NCBI GenBank assembly: GCA_023444445.1 | Contig: JAEXMK010000183.1 | Coordinates: 1-13,504, forward strand | DNA length: 13,504 bases | Reading direction: 5' to 3' | From: Pseudomonadota bacterium | Lineage (GTDB): Bacteria > Pseudomonadota > Alphaproteobacteria > Rhizobiales > Rhizobiaceae | In this document: piece after piece, positions 1-7,013 of the stretch | Position numbering within the stretch: the stretch's first letter is position 1 | How the letters are laid out: every line of letters begins with the position of its first letter | Notes under the pieces: model-generated | Database searches by the model: none | The model's input: only the letters and a program-made list of their open reading frames with translations | What the model was told of the DNA's origin: nothing | Made by a program: the position numbers and the translations under genes

Positions 1-30
1 AGACCAATTCCTGTTCGGGCCTACAACCGC

Positions 31-62
31 ATGACCTCCGGGGTCGCCACCTCGGAGGTCAT
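31..62. repeat. Perfect 10-bp inverted repeat (hairpin)
   Basis: ATGACCTCCG at 31-40 is perfectly complementary to CGGAGGTCAT at 53-62, with a 12-nt loop. No T-run follows on either strand, so it is not a classical intrinsic terminator. It lies in gene-free sequence next to a second palindromic element (101-209) and is probably another small repeat or a structured 3' end of a gene left of the window. Confidence 0.6.
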
Positions 63-100
63 CCAACTTCCCAAACAATAAAGCACAATTCCGACAGACA

Positions 101-209
101 ATTCCTGTGCTTGTCACAGGAATCCAGCCAGCCCAAGTCCTTGGGTTGAAAGGGCTTTTCTCGCCGCGCAGACGCGCGTCGGCTGGATCCCTGTGACAAG
201 CACAGGGAT
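101..209. repeat. Nested palindromic intergenic repeat (RIME/BIME-like)
   Basis: Two 29-nt arms (101-129 and 181-209) are inverted copies matching at 27 of 29 positions, separated by 51 nt. Each arm is itself a hairpin: CCTGTG/CACAGG flanked by ATT/AAT in the left arm and ATC/GAT in the right arm. The two differences between the arms are therefore paired changes that keep each local hairpin intact. A further small hairpin (CCCAA at 132-136 with TTGGG at 141-145) lies in the spacer. Size and architecture resemble the mosaic intergenic elements common in rhizobial genomes. No gene is visible in 1-271; the rest of that stretch shows nothing recognisable. Confidence 0.75.
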
Positions 210-271
210 GAGGAGGAGAGAGCGTACGGAATAACAGTCAGCGCTGCGCCTGCCGCGCGCGCCGCCCCCCC

Positions 272-703
272 CTACCGCGAAATCCGCGTCGACAGAATGA
301 TTGACGACAAGGTGCGCTCCACACCGTCCAAGGCGCCGATACGATCGATCAACCGGTCGAGATCGAGGATCGAAGGGGCGGCCAGAATGGCGATCAGGTC
401 AAACGTACCGCTCACCGAATGCAGCGTCGTCACTTCCTTGATGGCGGCAAGCGCCGCCGTCACCGCCGGCAGCGCCTTCGGCCCGATTGTGATAAGCACA
501 TGCGCGCGCACCAGCCCGGAAAGATAGCTTTCCGAAAGCCTCAAGCCATAACCCGCAATCACGCCGTCAGCCTCCAGCCGCTCGATGCGCGCCTGCACCG
601 TGGTGCGCGAGAGGCCGAGCTTGCGCGCCAGTTCCGCCACCGGCACGCGGGCATTTTCGGAAAGCAGGGCCAGCAGCGCCTGATCTTTTTCTGCAATCGT
701 CAT
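272..703 (-). CDS. Lrp/AsnC-family transcriptional regulator
   Basis: This is a 143-aa protein of normal Lrp/AsnC length. An N-terminal winged helix-turn-helix (about residues 1-55, with the segment VAELARKLGLSRTTVQARIERLE) is followed by the alpha/beta RAM/AsnC ligand-binding and oligomerisation domain (about 60-140). Family members bind amino acids and usually control a neighbouring gene. It diverges from a lysine 6-dehydrogenase-like gene, so it is inferred to be its lysine-responsive regulator, as seen for other Lrp-type regulators paired with amino-acid catabolic genes. An in-frame TTG at 733 would add 10 residues, but the ATG at 703 gives the usual family N-terminus. An eight-C run (265-272) begins at the stop codon and lies outside the coding part. 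Confidence 0.88.
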   Translation of the reverse strand: MTIAEKDQALLALLSENARVPVAELARKLGLSRTTVQARIERLEADGVIAGYGLRLSESYLSGLVRAHVLITIGPKALPAVTAALAAIKEVTTLHSVSGTFDLIAILAAPSILDLDRLIDRIGALDGVERTLSSIILSTRISR

Positions 704-827
704 AATGATCAATCCGGTCGTCTTATCGTCCAATAATAGACTTTAATATGCACATAGTGAAGCTTCGAATCGTAAGATAACCGCAATATGATTGTGCCCT
801 AAGAATTTTTCTGCGGGGAACAAAAAC
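704..827. promoter_or_regulatory. Divergent promoter region, Lrp-type regulator / lysine dehydrogenase
   Basis: This 124-nt gap between two divergent genes is clearly more AT-rich than its surroundings, as expected for a shared control region and an Lrp-type binding site. A GAAGCTTC palindrome sits near its middle (about 759-766). No promoter hexamers are clear enough to place. Regulation by the adjacent Lrp/AsnC protein is inferred from the arrangement. Confidence 0.4.
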
Positions 828-1928
828 ATGAAAAACATTGTCGTCATGGGCGCGGGTAACATCGGTTCAGCCATCGCCTGGATGCTGGCCGCAACGGGCG
901 ATTATCGCATCACGGTTGCTGATCGCTCGGCCGACCAGCTGGCCAATGTACCAGCACATGAGCGGGTCGACACCGAGATCGTCGACATCACTGACCGTCC
1001 GGCGCTCGAAGCACTGCTGAAGGGCAAATTTGCCGTGCTTTCGGCCGCCCCGTTCCACCTGACGGCGGGTATTGCCGAAGCGGCGGTCGCGGTCGGCACC
1101 CATTATCTCGATCTCACCGAAGACGTGGAATCCACCCGCAAGGTCAAGGCCTTGGCTGAAACGGCTGAAACCGCGCTCATCCCGCAATGCGGCCTCGCGC
1201 CCGGCTTCATCTCCATCGTCGCCGCCGATCTCGCCACCCGCTTCGACAGGCTGGACAGCGTGAGGATGCGCGTCGGCGCGCTGCCGCAATATCCGTCCAA
1301 TGCGCTCAACTACAACCTCACCTGGAGCACGGACGGGCTGATCAACGAATATATCGAACCCTGCGAAGCCATCGTCGAAGGCCGCCTCACCGCCGTTCCG
1401 GCGCTTGAAGAACGCGAGGAATTCTCGCTCGACGGCGTCACCTATGAGGCCTTCAACACATCCGGCGGGCTCGGCACGCTCTGCGCCACGCTGGAAGGCA
1501 AGGTGCGGACGATGAATTACCGCACCATCCGTTACCCCGGCCATGTGGCGATCATGAAGGCGCTTCTGAACGACCTCAACCTGCGCAATCGCCGTGATGT
1601 GCTGAAGGACCTGTTCGAAAACGCCCTGCCCGGCACCATGCAGGATGTGGTCATCGTCTTCGTCACCGTCTGCGGCACACGCAACGGTCGCTTCCTGCAG
1701 GAGACCTATGCCAACAAGGTCTATGCCGGCCCGGTTTCCGGCCGCATGATGAGTGCCATCCAGATCACCACGGCGTCAGGCATCTGCACCGTCCTCGATC
1801 TACTTGCCGAGGGCGCACTGCCGCAGAAGGGCTTCGTGCGGCAGGAGGAAGTGGCGTTGCCGAAATTTCTCGAAAACCGGTTCGGCCGATATTATGGCGC
1901 ACACGAGCCGTTGGCGCGGGTGGGGTAA
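828..1928 (+). CDS. lysDH: Lysine 6-dehydrogenase-like (saccharopine dehydrogenase family)
   Basis: The 366-aa protein opens with a Rossmann nucleotide-binding motif (GAGNIGSAIA, residues 8-17) and follows the saccharopine dehydrogenase fold through to the C-terminus. The length fits the single-domain lysine 6-dehydrogenase (EC 1.4.1.18), which oxidatively deaminates the epsilon-amino group of L-lysine with NAD+ to give allysine/piperideine-6-carboxylate. This activity is known from Agrobacterium. The start ATG at 828 follows GGGGA at about 815 and puts the Rossmann motif at the very N-terminus; an upstream in-frame ATG at 792 is less likely. The divergent Lrp-type gene supports a role in lysine catabolism. 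Alternatives are a carboxynorspermidine- or saccharopine-type dehydrogenase. The family is certain; the exact substrate is inferred. Confidence 0.75.
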   Translation: MKNIVVMGAGNIGSAIAWMLAATGDYRITVADRSADQLANVPAHERVDTEIVDITDRPALEALLKGKFAVLSAAPFHLTAGIAEAAVAVGTHYLDLTEDVESTRKVKALAETAETALIPQCGLAPGFISIVAADLATRFDRLDSVRMRVGALPQYPSNALNYNLTWSTDGLINEYIEPCEAIVEGRLTAVPALEEREEFSLDGVTYEAFNTSGGLGTLCATLEGKVRTMNYRTIRYPGHVAIMKALLNDLNLRNRRDVLKDLFENALPGTMQDVVIVFVTVCGTRNGRFLQETYANKVYAGPVSGRMMSAIQITTASGICTVLDLLAEGALPQKGFVRQEEVALPKFLENRFGRYYGAHEPLARVG

Positions 1929-1956
1929 TTTAAGGCCACGGGGGTGCGGCATATTT

Positions 1957-2074
1957 CTTCTCCCCACCGGGGAGAAGGTGGCCCGAAGGGTCGGATGAGG
2001 GGGAAACGCCAGTAATAAACCGCACCCTAGCCCCCTCATCCCGCTGCCGCGACCTTCTCCCCTGCGGGGAGAAG
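1957..2074. repeat. RIME1-like rhizobial intergenic element
   Basis: The element is about 118 nt with two terminal palindromes: CTTCTCCCC/GGGGAGAAG at 1957-1977 (3-nt loop) and the same arms at 2054-2074 (3-nt loop). Between them GGATGAGGGGG (1993-2003) pairs perfectly with CCCCCTCATCC (2031-2041), so the whole element is also one large inverted repeat. This matches the published description of Rhizobium-specific intergenic mosaic elements (about 108 bp, two large palindromes). It lies between the convergent ends of the lysine dehydrogenase gene and a LysR gene, the usual location for such elements. Confidence 0.85.
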
Positions 2075-2127
2075 AAACAAGCGGCGATGTTCGAGACGAT
2101 CTCTGATTTTCGCGTCAACAGCAGATG

Positions 2128-3096
2128 TCACTCAGCGGCGACAGCAATCGGCTTGTGCCTGCTAGACTCGATCATCCCGTTGAAATCCTTATGGTTCGGG
2201 CATGCGGAGAGGCGTTCCTGAAATGCTTCGGCAAGCCACTGGCCTGCTGGCCCTGCCGGTGAATCCACCCTTCGCAGTGAAAAGAGCGGATACTCGCCCT
2301 GCTCATAGGCCTCCAGCTCGAGCGCCTTCAGGCTGCCATTGGTCAAATCATTGCGCACGATCGACGCGGGCAGACCGCCCCAGCCGAGGCCACCCTTGAT
2401 GAGCTGGTATTTCGTGGCGATGTCGCTGACGCGCCATGTCTTGTAGGAGAGAACATTGAAATCCCGCCCCTTGGTCAGGCCCGAAGCATCGGTGACAACA
2501 AGCTGAACCTCTTCGCGCACGTCAGCGAGAACCAGAGGCCGCTCGATCTGCGCCAGCGGATGGTCTGCCGCAACCACCGGCAACATGAAGGAATGGCCGA
2601 CTTTTTCCATCACGAGTTCATCATCCTGGCGCAATACCGCCCCGCCGATGCCGATGCCGGCCTTGCGGGAAAGCACCATCTCCATGACCATGCCCAGCTC
2701 GCCGACATTGAGGCTGAGGGTAACGGTTGGGAATTCCTTCCGAAAATCCCGAAGCACGGCAACCATGGCCTCCGCCGGCACCATAGTGCTGATGGCGACT
2801 GACAATTCCGCCTCCAGCCCCTGTTTAAGACCCTTGGCGCGGGCGCGCATCTCCTGCAGGCCGGCGACGATGCGTCGTGCGTCCTCCAGCATGGCCCGTC
2901 CTTCATCCGTCAGCTTTGGCTGGCGCACGCCATTGCGCTCGAACAGGGTGACTTCCAGCTGCGCCTCGAGATTGGCAATGGTGTAGCTGACCACTGACTG
3001 CGCGCGGTTCAGCGCCCGTGACGCGGCGGAAAAACTGCCGGTCTCGGCGACCGTCAAGAACACCTGCAATTGATCGAGTGTCGGGTTCGCGTCCAT
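2128..3096 (-). CDS. LysR-family transcriptional regulator
   Basis: This 322-aa protein has the standard LysR layout. The N-terminal helix-turn-helix (about residues 6-65) contains the segment FLTVAETGSFSAASRALNRA, and the C-terminal co-inducer-binding domain spans about 95-300. The tail after about residue 300 (DFNGMIESSRHK and beyond) is longer than usual and low in conservation. The ATG at 3096 puts the helix-turn-helix at its normal distance from the start. The gene diverges from azoR with a 150-nt gap, the classic arrangement for a LysR regulator and its target, so control of the azoreductase/quinone reductase in response to quinones or electrophiles is inferred. The effector cannot be read from sequence. 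Confidence 0.9.
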   Translation of the reverse strand: MDANPTLDQLQVFLTVAETGSFSAASRALNRAQSVVSYTIANLEAQLEVTLFERNGVRQPKLTDEGRAMLEDARRIVAGLQEMRARAKGLKQGLEAELSVAISTMVPAEAMVAVLRDFRKEFPTVTLSLNVGELGMVMEMVLSRKAGIGIGGAVLRQDDELVMEKVGHSFMLPVVAADHPLAQIERPLVLADVREEVQLVVTDASGLTKGRDFNVLSYKTWRVSDIATKYQLIKGGLGWGGLPASIVRNDLTNGSLKALELEAYEQGEYPLFSLRRVDSPAGPAGQWLAEAFQERLSACPNHKDFNGMIESSRHKPIAVAAE

Positions 3097-3246
3097 ATCC
3101 CATCCATTTCATCGATAGATCGCTTCCACATTATCACAGTTTTCTTGATGGCGACAATTTTCCATATAGGGGGCAAAGGAAGGGCATCGTGCTCTCCCGC
3201 CCTCCCAAGGCGCCCGTCAATCCATCGCATATGCAAGGAAGAGACC
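3097..3246. promoter_or_regulatory. Divergent control region, LysR regulator / azoR
   Basis: This 150-nt region separates divergent start codons and contains an AT-rich core (about 3128-3175). An ATC-N11-GAT element at 3133-3149 loosely resembles a LysR-type site but does not fit the T-N11-A rule well. AGGAAGAG at about 3236-3243 is the azoR ribosome-binding site. The operator assignment is an inference from the gene arrangement. Confidence 0.4.
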
Positions 3247-3864
3247 ATGTCCAACATTCTGCTTATCACCTCCAGCCCGCGTGGCGACGAATCGGTTTCC
3301 AACAAGTTTTCCGGTGAACTCGCTAACAAGCTGAAGGCCAAGTCGGCTTCCAACACCCTTGTCCACCGCGATCTCGCCGCTGACCCAATCCCGCATCTCG
3401 ACACCGTCAAGACCGCAGCGATCCGCAAGGCGCCCGACCAGCGCACGGCTGAAGAAGCAGTTGCCGCCGATTATTCCGACAAGCTGGTTGCCGAGCTTCT
3501 GGCCGCCGACACCGTCGTCATCGGTACCGGTCTCATCAACTTCAATATCTATTCCGGCCTGAAGTCGTGGATCGACAACGTCGCCCGCGCCGGCCAGACC
3601 TTCAAATACACCGAAACCGGCCCGGTTGGCCTTGCGACTGGCAAAAAGGTTTACATCGTGCTTGCCGCTGCCGGCGTTTATTCCGAAGGCCCGGCCGTAT
3701 CGATGAACCACGCCGTTCCTTACCTGAAGACCGTGCTCGGCTTTATGGGCATGACGGATGTGGAAGTGATCTATGTCGAAGGTCTCGCCTTCGGTCCGGA
3801 AGCCGTCGAAAAGGCTGTAGCCGCCGCCGAAGCCAAGGTTGAAGAGCTAGCGCAGGCCGCTTGA
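3247..3864 (+). CDS. azoR: FMN-dependent NADH:quinone oxidoreductase / azoreductase
   Basis: The 205-aa protein has the flavodoxin-like fold of the AzoR/AcpD family at the usual length (about 200 aa). The N-terminal phosphate-binding segment ILLITSSPRGDES (residues 4-16) is the FMN-binding loop. The segment INFNIYSGLKSWIDNVARAGQTFKYT (about 97-122) is the family's isoalloxazine/dimer region, here with IN where many homologues have MYNF. Family members reduce quinones and azo compounds by two-electron transfer from NADH and protect against thiol and quinone stress; they act as cytosolic homodimers. The ATG at 3247 is chosen over an upstream ATG at 3070 because AGGAAGAG precedes it and the FMN loop falls at the N-terminus. 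The divergent LysR gene is the likely regulator. Confidence 0.92.
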   Translation: MSNILLITSSPRGDESVSNKFSGELANKLKAKSASNTLVHRDLAADPIPHLDTVKTAAIRKAPDQRTAEEAVAADYSDKLVAELLAADTVVIGTGLINFNIYSGLKSWIDNVARAGQTFKYTETGPVGLATGKKVYIVLAAAGVYSEGPAVSMNHAVPYLKTVLGFMGMTDVEVIYVEGLAFGPEAVEKAVAAAEAKVEELAQAA

Positions 3865-3879
3865 GGCGATTTTATTGAA

Positions 3880-3903
3880 GGCTGATACCGAAAGGTTTCA
3901 GCC
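3880..3903. terminator. Hairpin between convergent azoR and diguanylate cyclase gene
   Basis: GGCTGA (3880-3885) pairs with TCAGCC (3898-3903), and ACC (3887-3889) with GGT (3894-3896), around a GAAA tetraloop, with one T-T mismatch. It lies 15 nt after the azoR stop and includes the stop codon of the convergent gene. Neither strand has a strong U-tract, so it may act as a bidirectional 3'-end stabiliser or weak terminator rather than a canonical one. Confidence 0.5.
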
Positions 3904-5163
3904 AACCCACATTCCGTAACGGCCGTGGACCTGATCCCGGCCGTTATTTTTTGCCGCATAGAGGCGCGCATCTGCTTCGGATAAAAGCGCGCGGAAAAGC
4001 TGCCCATCCTCGAAAGCGGTGGCGACGCCGATACTGACGGTCAACGGCGAACCGTCCGGTCGTTGCAGGTCCGCAAGGATCGCTGCTCGAAGATTGTTCG
4101 AAAATGCCAGCGCCGTGTCATGCGCCATTGCCGGCAGGAGGACAACGAATTCCTCGCCGCCGAAGCGGTAGAGTTGGCCCAGCGGCTGCACCGCGCGCTT
4201 CAGGACGGCGGCAAATTCCCGCAAGATATCATCGCCCTTCAGGTGCCCGAACGTATCGTTGACGGTCTTGAAATGATCGATATCGACAATCAGCACGCTG
4301 ACCGGCCTTTTCTTCTCCAGGCATTCCACCACGACCGAGGGAGCATCGAGTTCCATGCGGGCACGGTCGGATACGCCGGTCAGCATATCGCGTCCGGAGC
4401 GGGACAGAAGCTCCTCGTAACGCTCCCTGAAAGTGAGATCGTTGAAGACATCCGCAACGCTGCGGCGTGTCAGAAAACGGCCCTTGGCCGATGTCAGCCA
4501 AAGATAGGTGGCAAAGAGCAGCGAATAAATGCCGACTGCCGCCATCTTCGCCTTCCAGCCATCGTAGAAGACATCGAGAGGCGCGTTGAACAATAATCGC
4601 AGCGCCCCATAAAAGCCCGCCTGATCGAAGCTCAGAATGACGACGCCGCAGATAGCAAAGCGCAATACGATATGGCGCTGGAGATAACGCCCGAGCTTCT
4701 CGTAAAACAGGATGATGGCAATGGCGTCAATGTAGAGCAGGCTGGTTCCCCAGACCATCAGGATGCCCATTTCATCGAGAAAGCCGGTACTGACCGTCTG
4801 CCCCGGAACGACCGCCACCGTTTGGTGAAAACGGATGATCTGCGCCATGACGACGGTCACGATGTTGCCGAGAAACAGGCCGTATATGGGTTGTCGCACC
4901 ACCGCCGCATCCTCGCGCATATAGAGCATGAGGATCATCATCAGCTTACCGGCAAAAAGGATCGAGGAGCCGGGCGATGCCACACCGAAGGGCAGCTGTA
5001 CGTAAAAGACGGCTGCCAGATAGGTCTCCAGGAAATGCATGACGCCCAGCGCGGTGAGAAAAACACCGATGCCGAGAATATGCCGGTAATGAAGGAAGGC
5101 CGTCATTACCGAGAAATAGACGACGGCTTCCGTCAGAAAGAGGGCGAGATTTGCCCATTGCAT
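3898..5163 (-). CDS. Membrane-anchored GGDEF diguanylate cyclase
   Basis: About 421 aa. The first 225 residues form roughly six or seven hydrophobic membrane segments. After a short linker comes a GGDEF domain (about 255-415) with the entry motif DMLTGVSDRARM, metal-binding VDIDHF, NDTFGHLKGDD and the active-site loop GGEEF (about 335-339). The catalytic residues look intact, so it should make cyclic di-GMP from two GTP. The RxxD inhibitory site that normally sits five residues before GGEEF is absent (QPLG there). The membrane part resembles a multi-pass sensor module such as the vitamin-uptake-like VUPS type, but I cannot confirm this. The ATG at 5163 is preferred to a GTG at 5169 because TAAGG is 9 nt upstream of the ATG. 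It follows the HlyU-family gene after a 114-nt gap. Confidence 0.9.
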   Translation of the reverse strand: MQWANLALFLTEAVVYFSVMTAFLHYRHILGIGVFLTALGVMHFLETYLAAVFYVQLPFGVASPGSSILFAGKLMMILMLYMREDAAVVRQPIYGLFLGNIVTVVMAQIIRFHQTVAVVPGQTVSTGFLDEMGILMVWGTSLLYIDAIAIILFYEKLGRYLQRHIVLRFAICGVVILSFDQAGFYGALRLLFNAPLDVFYDGWKAKMAAVGIYSLLFATYLWLTSAKGRFLTRRSVADVFNDLTFRERYEELLSRSGRDMLTGVSDRARMELDAPSVVVECLEKKRPVSVLIVDIDHFKTVNDTFGHLKGDDILREFAAVLKRAVQPLGQLYRFGGEEFVVLLPAMAHDTALAFSNNLRAAILADLQRPDGSPLTVSIGVATAFEDGQLFRALLSEADARLYAAKNNGRDQVHGRYGMWVG

Positions 5164-5183
5164 CGGCACATGCCTTACCTATC

Positions 5184-5208
5184 CGCGCCACGCAGCGTCA
5201 GTGGCGCG
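5184..5208 (-). other. Perfect 8-bp hairpin in the leader of the diguanylate cyclase gene
   Basis: CGCGCCAC (5184-5191) pairs with GTGGCGCG (5201-5208) with a 9-nt loop. On the minus strand it falls between the HlyU-family gene and the cyclase start, about 20 nt upstream of the start codon, with no U-tract after it. It could be an attenuating leader structure or a 3'-end stabiliser for the upstream gene. Confidence 0.4.
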
Positions 5209-5277
5209 CGGCTTCATATTTTGAGGAGGATAGGCCGAAGCACACAATGGAATCTTAATATTAGAGGCAAGAAAACG

Positions 5278-5589
5278 TCATTTTCCTGGGAAAAGCGACG
5301 CGCCGTTCTGGTCGATGATGAGCTTTGCCTTGCGGATCGTGAACTCGACCGCATCGTCCAGGCTGGTGAAGACATCAGCGCGCACGAATTCATGCACGAG
5401 CACTTCGTCGCCCGCCTTTTTCTCGATGCGGCCTGCTAAGCGAAACTGGCCGCCCTCCTTGAGCGGCGTCGCATAGATCAGATAGTCGCCATGCGCATGC
5501 GGTTCGGCCTGCGACACCTTTTGGGGCGCGTCTGAGGACGGCTGGCCGGAGCCGAAGGCCGAGAGGATTTTGGAAAAAAACGATGCCAT
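5278..5589 (-). CDS. HlyU-family small protein
   Basis: This 103-aa protein matches the compact HlyU-type family common in alphaproteobacteria. A hydrophobic N-terminal stretch (MASFFSKILSAFG) and a low-complexity linker precede a small alpha/beta domain (about residues 33-100) with the segment YATPLKEGGQFRLAGRIEKK. In Vibrio, HlyU is a regulator; for the rhizobial proteins the function is not established and DNA binding should not be assumed. The ATG at 5589 is chosen because GAGGGAG ends 8 nt upstream; an in-frame GTG at 5598 overlaps that ribosome-binding site. It lies 69 nt downstream of ilvA on the same strand and may be co-transcribed with it. Confidence 0.75.
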   Translation of the reverse strand: MASFFSKILSAFGSGQPSSDAPQKVSQAEPHAHGDYLIYATPLKEGGQFRLAGRIEKKAGDEVLVHEFVRADVFTSLDDAVEFTIRKAKLIIDQNGASLFPGK

Positions 5590-5622
5590 GGCTTTCACTC
5601 CCTCAATCTATGTCACGTTCGG

Positions 5623-5642
5623 AGGGCGGAGTGGTCCGCCCT
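5623..5642. other. GC-rich hairpin between ilvA and the HlyU-family gene
   Basis: AGGGCGGA (5623-5630) pairs perfectly with TCCGCCCT (5635-5642) around a 4-nt loop, 17 nt after the ilvA stop. No U-tract follows on the minus strand, so it may be a pause or partial terminator that adjusts expression of the downstream genes rather than a full stop. Confidence 0.45.
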
Positions 5643-5658
5643 TCCCTGCCTCTTCCGA

Positions 5659-6933
5659 TCAGATGATCAGGTTCGACAGGATGTCGTTTTCGGTGATGTC
5701 TTCATAACCGAGACCGGCGGCCTCGAAGCGCTCCAGAAGCCCGGCGAAGTTCTCCTGGGCATTGGTTTCGATGCCGATCAGGATCGAGCCAAAATTGCGG
5801 GCCGATTTCTTCAGATATTCAAAACGGGCGATATCATCGTCCGGGCCAAGCAGGTTGAGGAAATCGCGCAGCGCGCCGGGGCGCTGCGGCAGGCGCAGGA
5901 TGAAATATTTCTTCACGCCGGTGTAACGCATTGCGCGTTCCTTCACATCCGGCAGGCGCTCGAAATCGAAGTTGCCGCCGGAAACCACGGCAATCACCGT
6001 CTTGCCTTCCAGCCTCTCGCGGCCAAGCTTTTCCAGCGCGGCGATGGAGAGCGCGCCCGCAGGCTCCAGCACCACGCCTTCGAGGTTCAGCATCTCGATG
6101 ATCGTCACGCAGATGGCGTTCTCAGGAATGAGCTGGACCTGATCGGCCGGAAAATCCTTCAGCGCCTTGAAATTCAGGTCGCCGATGCGGGCGACGGCAG
6201 CGCCATCAACGAAGTTGTCGACCTTGTTCAGCGTCACCGGCTCGCCGCGCTCCAGGCTCTTCTTCAGGCTCGGCGCACCCTCAGGCTCGCAGAACACGAA
6301 GTTTTCCTTCGCGACCGTGCCCGCCAGAAAACCGGTGAGGCCAGCCGAAAGCCCGCCACCGCCAACAGGCATGACGACGATATCAGGCTTCGTGCCTTCC
6401 GGCAGCTGGTCCATGATTTCGGCAGCGACGGTTGCCTGACCCTCGATGATATCTTCATGGTCGAATGGCGGCACCATATAGCCGTCATTTTCCTGCACAT
6501 GCTGGCGGGCGGCGGCGTAACACTGGTCGAATATATCGCCCACCAGACGGATCTTGATGAATTCGCCGCCGAAGATGCGGGTCTTTTCGATCTTCTGCTG
6601 CGGTGTCGTCACCGGCATGAAAACAACGCCGTGAACGCCGAAATGACGGCAGGCGAAAGCAAAGCCCTGGGCATGGTTGCCGGCCGACGCGCAGACGAAA
6701 ACCTTGTCCTTGCCAGCCTTGGCTACCGCCTTGCGCAGAAAGTTGAACGCGCCTCTAATCTTATAGGACCGAACCGGGGACAGATCTTCACGCTTCAGCC
6801 AAATCGACGCGCCGTACCGACGGCTGAGATGTTCATTCAACTGCAACGGGGTTTCGGGGAATATTTCCCGCACTTCCCGCCGCGCTGCTTCCACAAGCTG
6901 CTTGTCCACGATAGTCAATCCATTGAAATTCAT
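5659..6933 (-). CDS. ilvA: Threonine dehydratase (threonine ammonia-lyase)
   Basis: The 424-aa protein is a fold-type II PLP enzyme converting L-threonine to 2-oxobutanoate and ammonia, the first step of isoleucine synthesis. The PLP lysine is K58 in SYKIRGAF. The substrate/cofactor asparagine loop SAGNHAQG (84-90) and the glycine-rich phosphate loop GGGGL (191-195) are intact. A C-terminal ACT-like regulatory domain follows (about 340-424, beginning KKYFILRLPQRPGALRDFL), typical of the shorter IlvA type with one regulatory domain. The ATG at 6933 gives the usual N-terminus; an in-frame TTG at 6972 would add 13 residues without a clear ribosome-binding site. It diverges from trkH with an 80-nt gap. 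Confidence 0.93.
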   Translation of the reverse strand: MNFNGLTIVDKQLVEAARREVREIFPETPLQLNEHLSRRYGASIWLKREDLSPVRSYKIRGAFNFLRKAVAKAGKDKVFVCASAGNHAQGFAFACRHFGVHGVVFMPVTTPQQKIEKTRIFGGEFIKIRLVGDIFDQCYAAARQHVQENDGYMVPPFDHEDIIEGQATVAAEIMDQLPEGTKPDIVVMPVGGGGLSAGLTGFLAGTVAKENFVFCEPEGAPSLKKSLERGEPVTLNKVDNFVDGAAVARIGDLNFKALKDFPADQVQLIPENAICVTIIEMLNLEGVVLEPAGALSIAALEKLGRERLEGKTVIAVVSGGNFDFERLPDVKERAMRYTGVKKYFILRLPQRPGALRDFLNLLGPDDDIARFEYLKKSARNFGSILIGIETNAQENFAGLLERFEAAGLGYEDITENDILSNLII

Positions 6934-7013
6934 AATGGCACCCGCTATGCCATAGGACGGCGTCAGAGACAAAGATTCATTTCAGCGCAGCTACGAACCC
7001 CGGATTTCATTTC
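6934..7013. promoter_or_regulatory. Short divergent promoter region, ilvA / trkH
   Basis: Only 80 nt separate the two start codons, so the two promoters must overlap or lie close together. I cannot place convincing -35/-10 hexamers or an attenuator. A six-codon ATG..TGA mini-ORF reads toward ilvA at about 6963-6980, but it has no run of isoleucine or threonine codons. Confidence 0.3.

Noticed and set aside
867..1544. Minus-strand ORF of 225 codons opposite the lysine dehydrogenase gene
   Set aside because: Antisense shadow; Asp/Gly/Arg-rich without a domain, while the plus strand encodes a full Rossmann enzyme.
4672..5439. Plus-strand ORF of 255 codons opposite the diguanylate cyclase
   Set aside because: It is antisense to a clear GGDEF protein and runs on into the HlyU-family gene, has no recognisable domain, and its composition is that of a shadow frame in GC-rich DNA.
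6963..6980. Six-codon ATG..TGA mini-ORF upstream of ilvA as an attenuator leader peptide
   Set aside because: It contains no isoleucine, valine or threonine run, no ribosome-binding site and no terminator/antiterminator pair.
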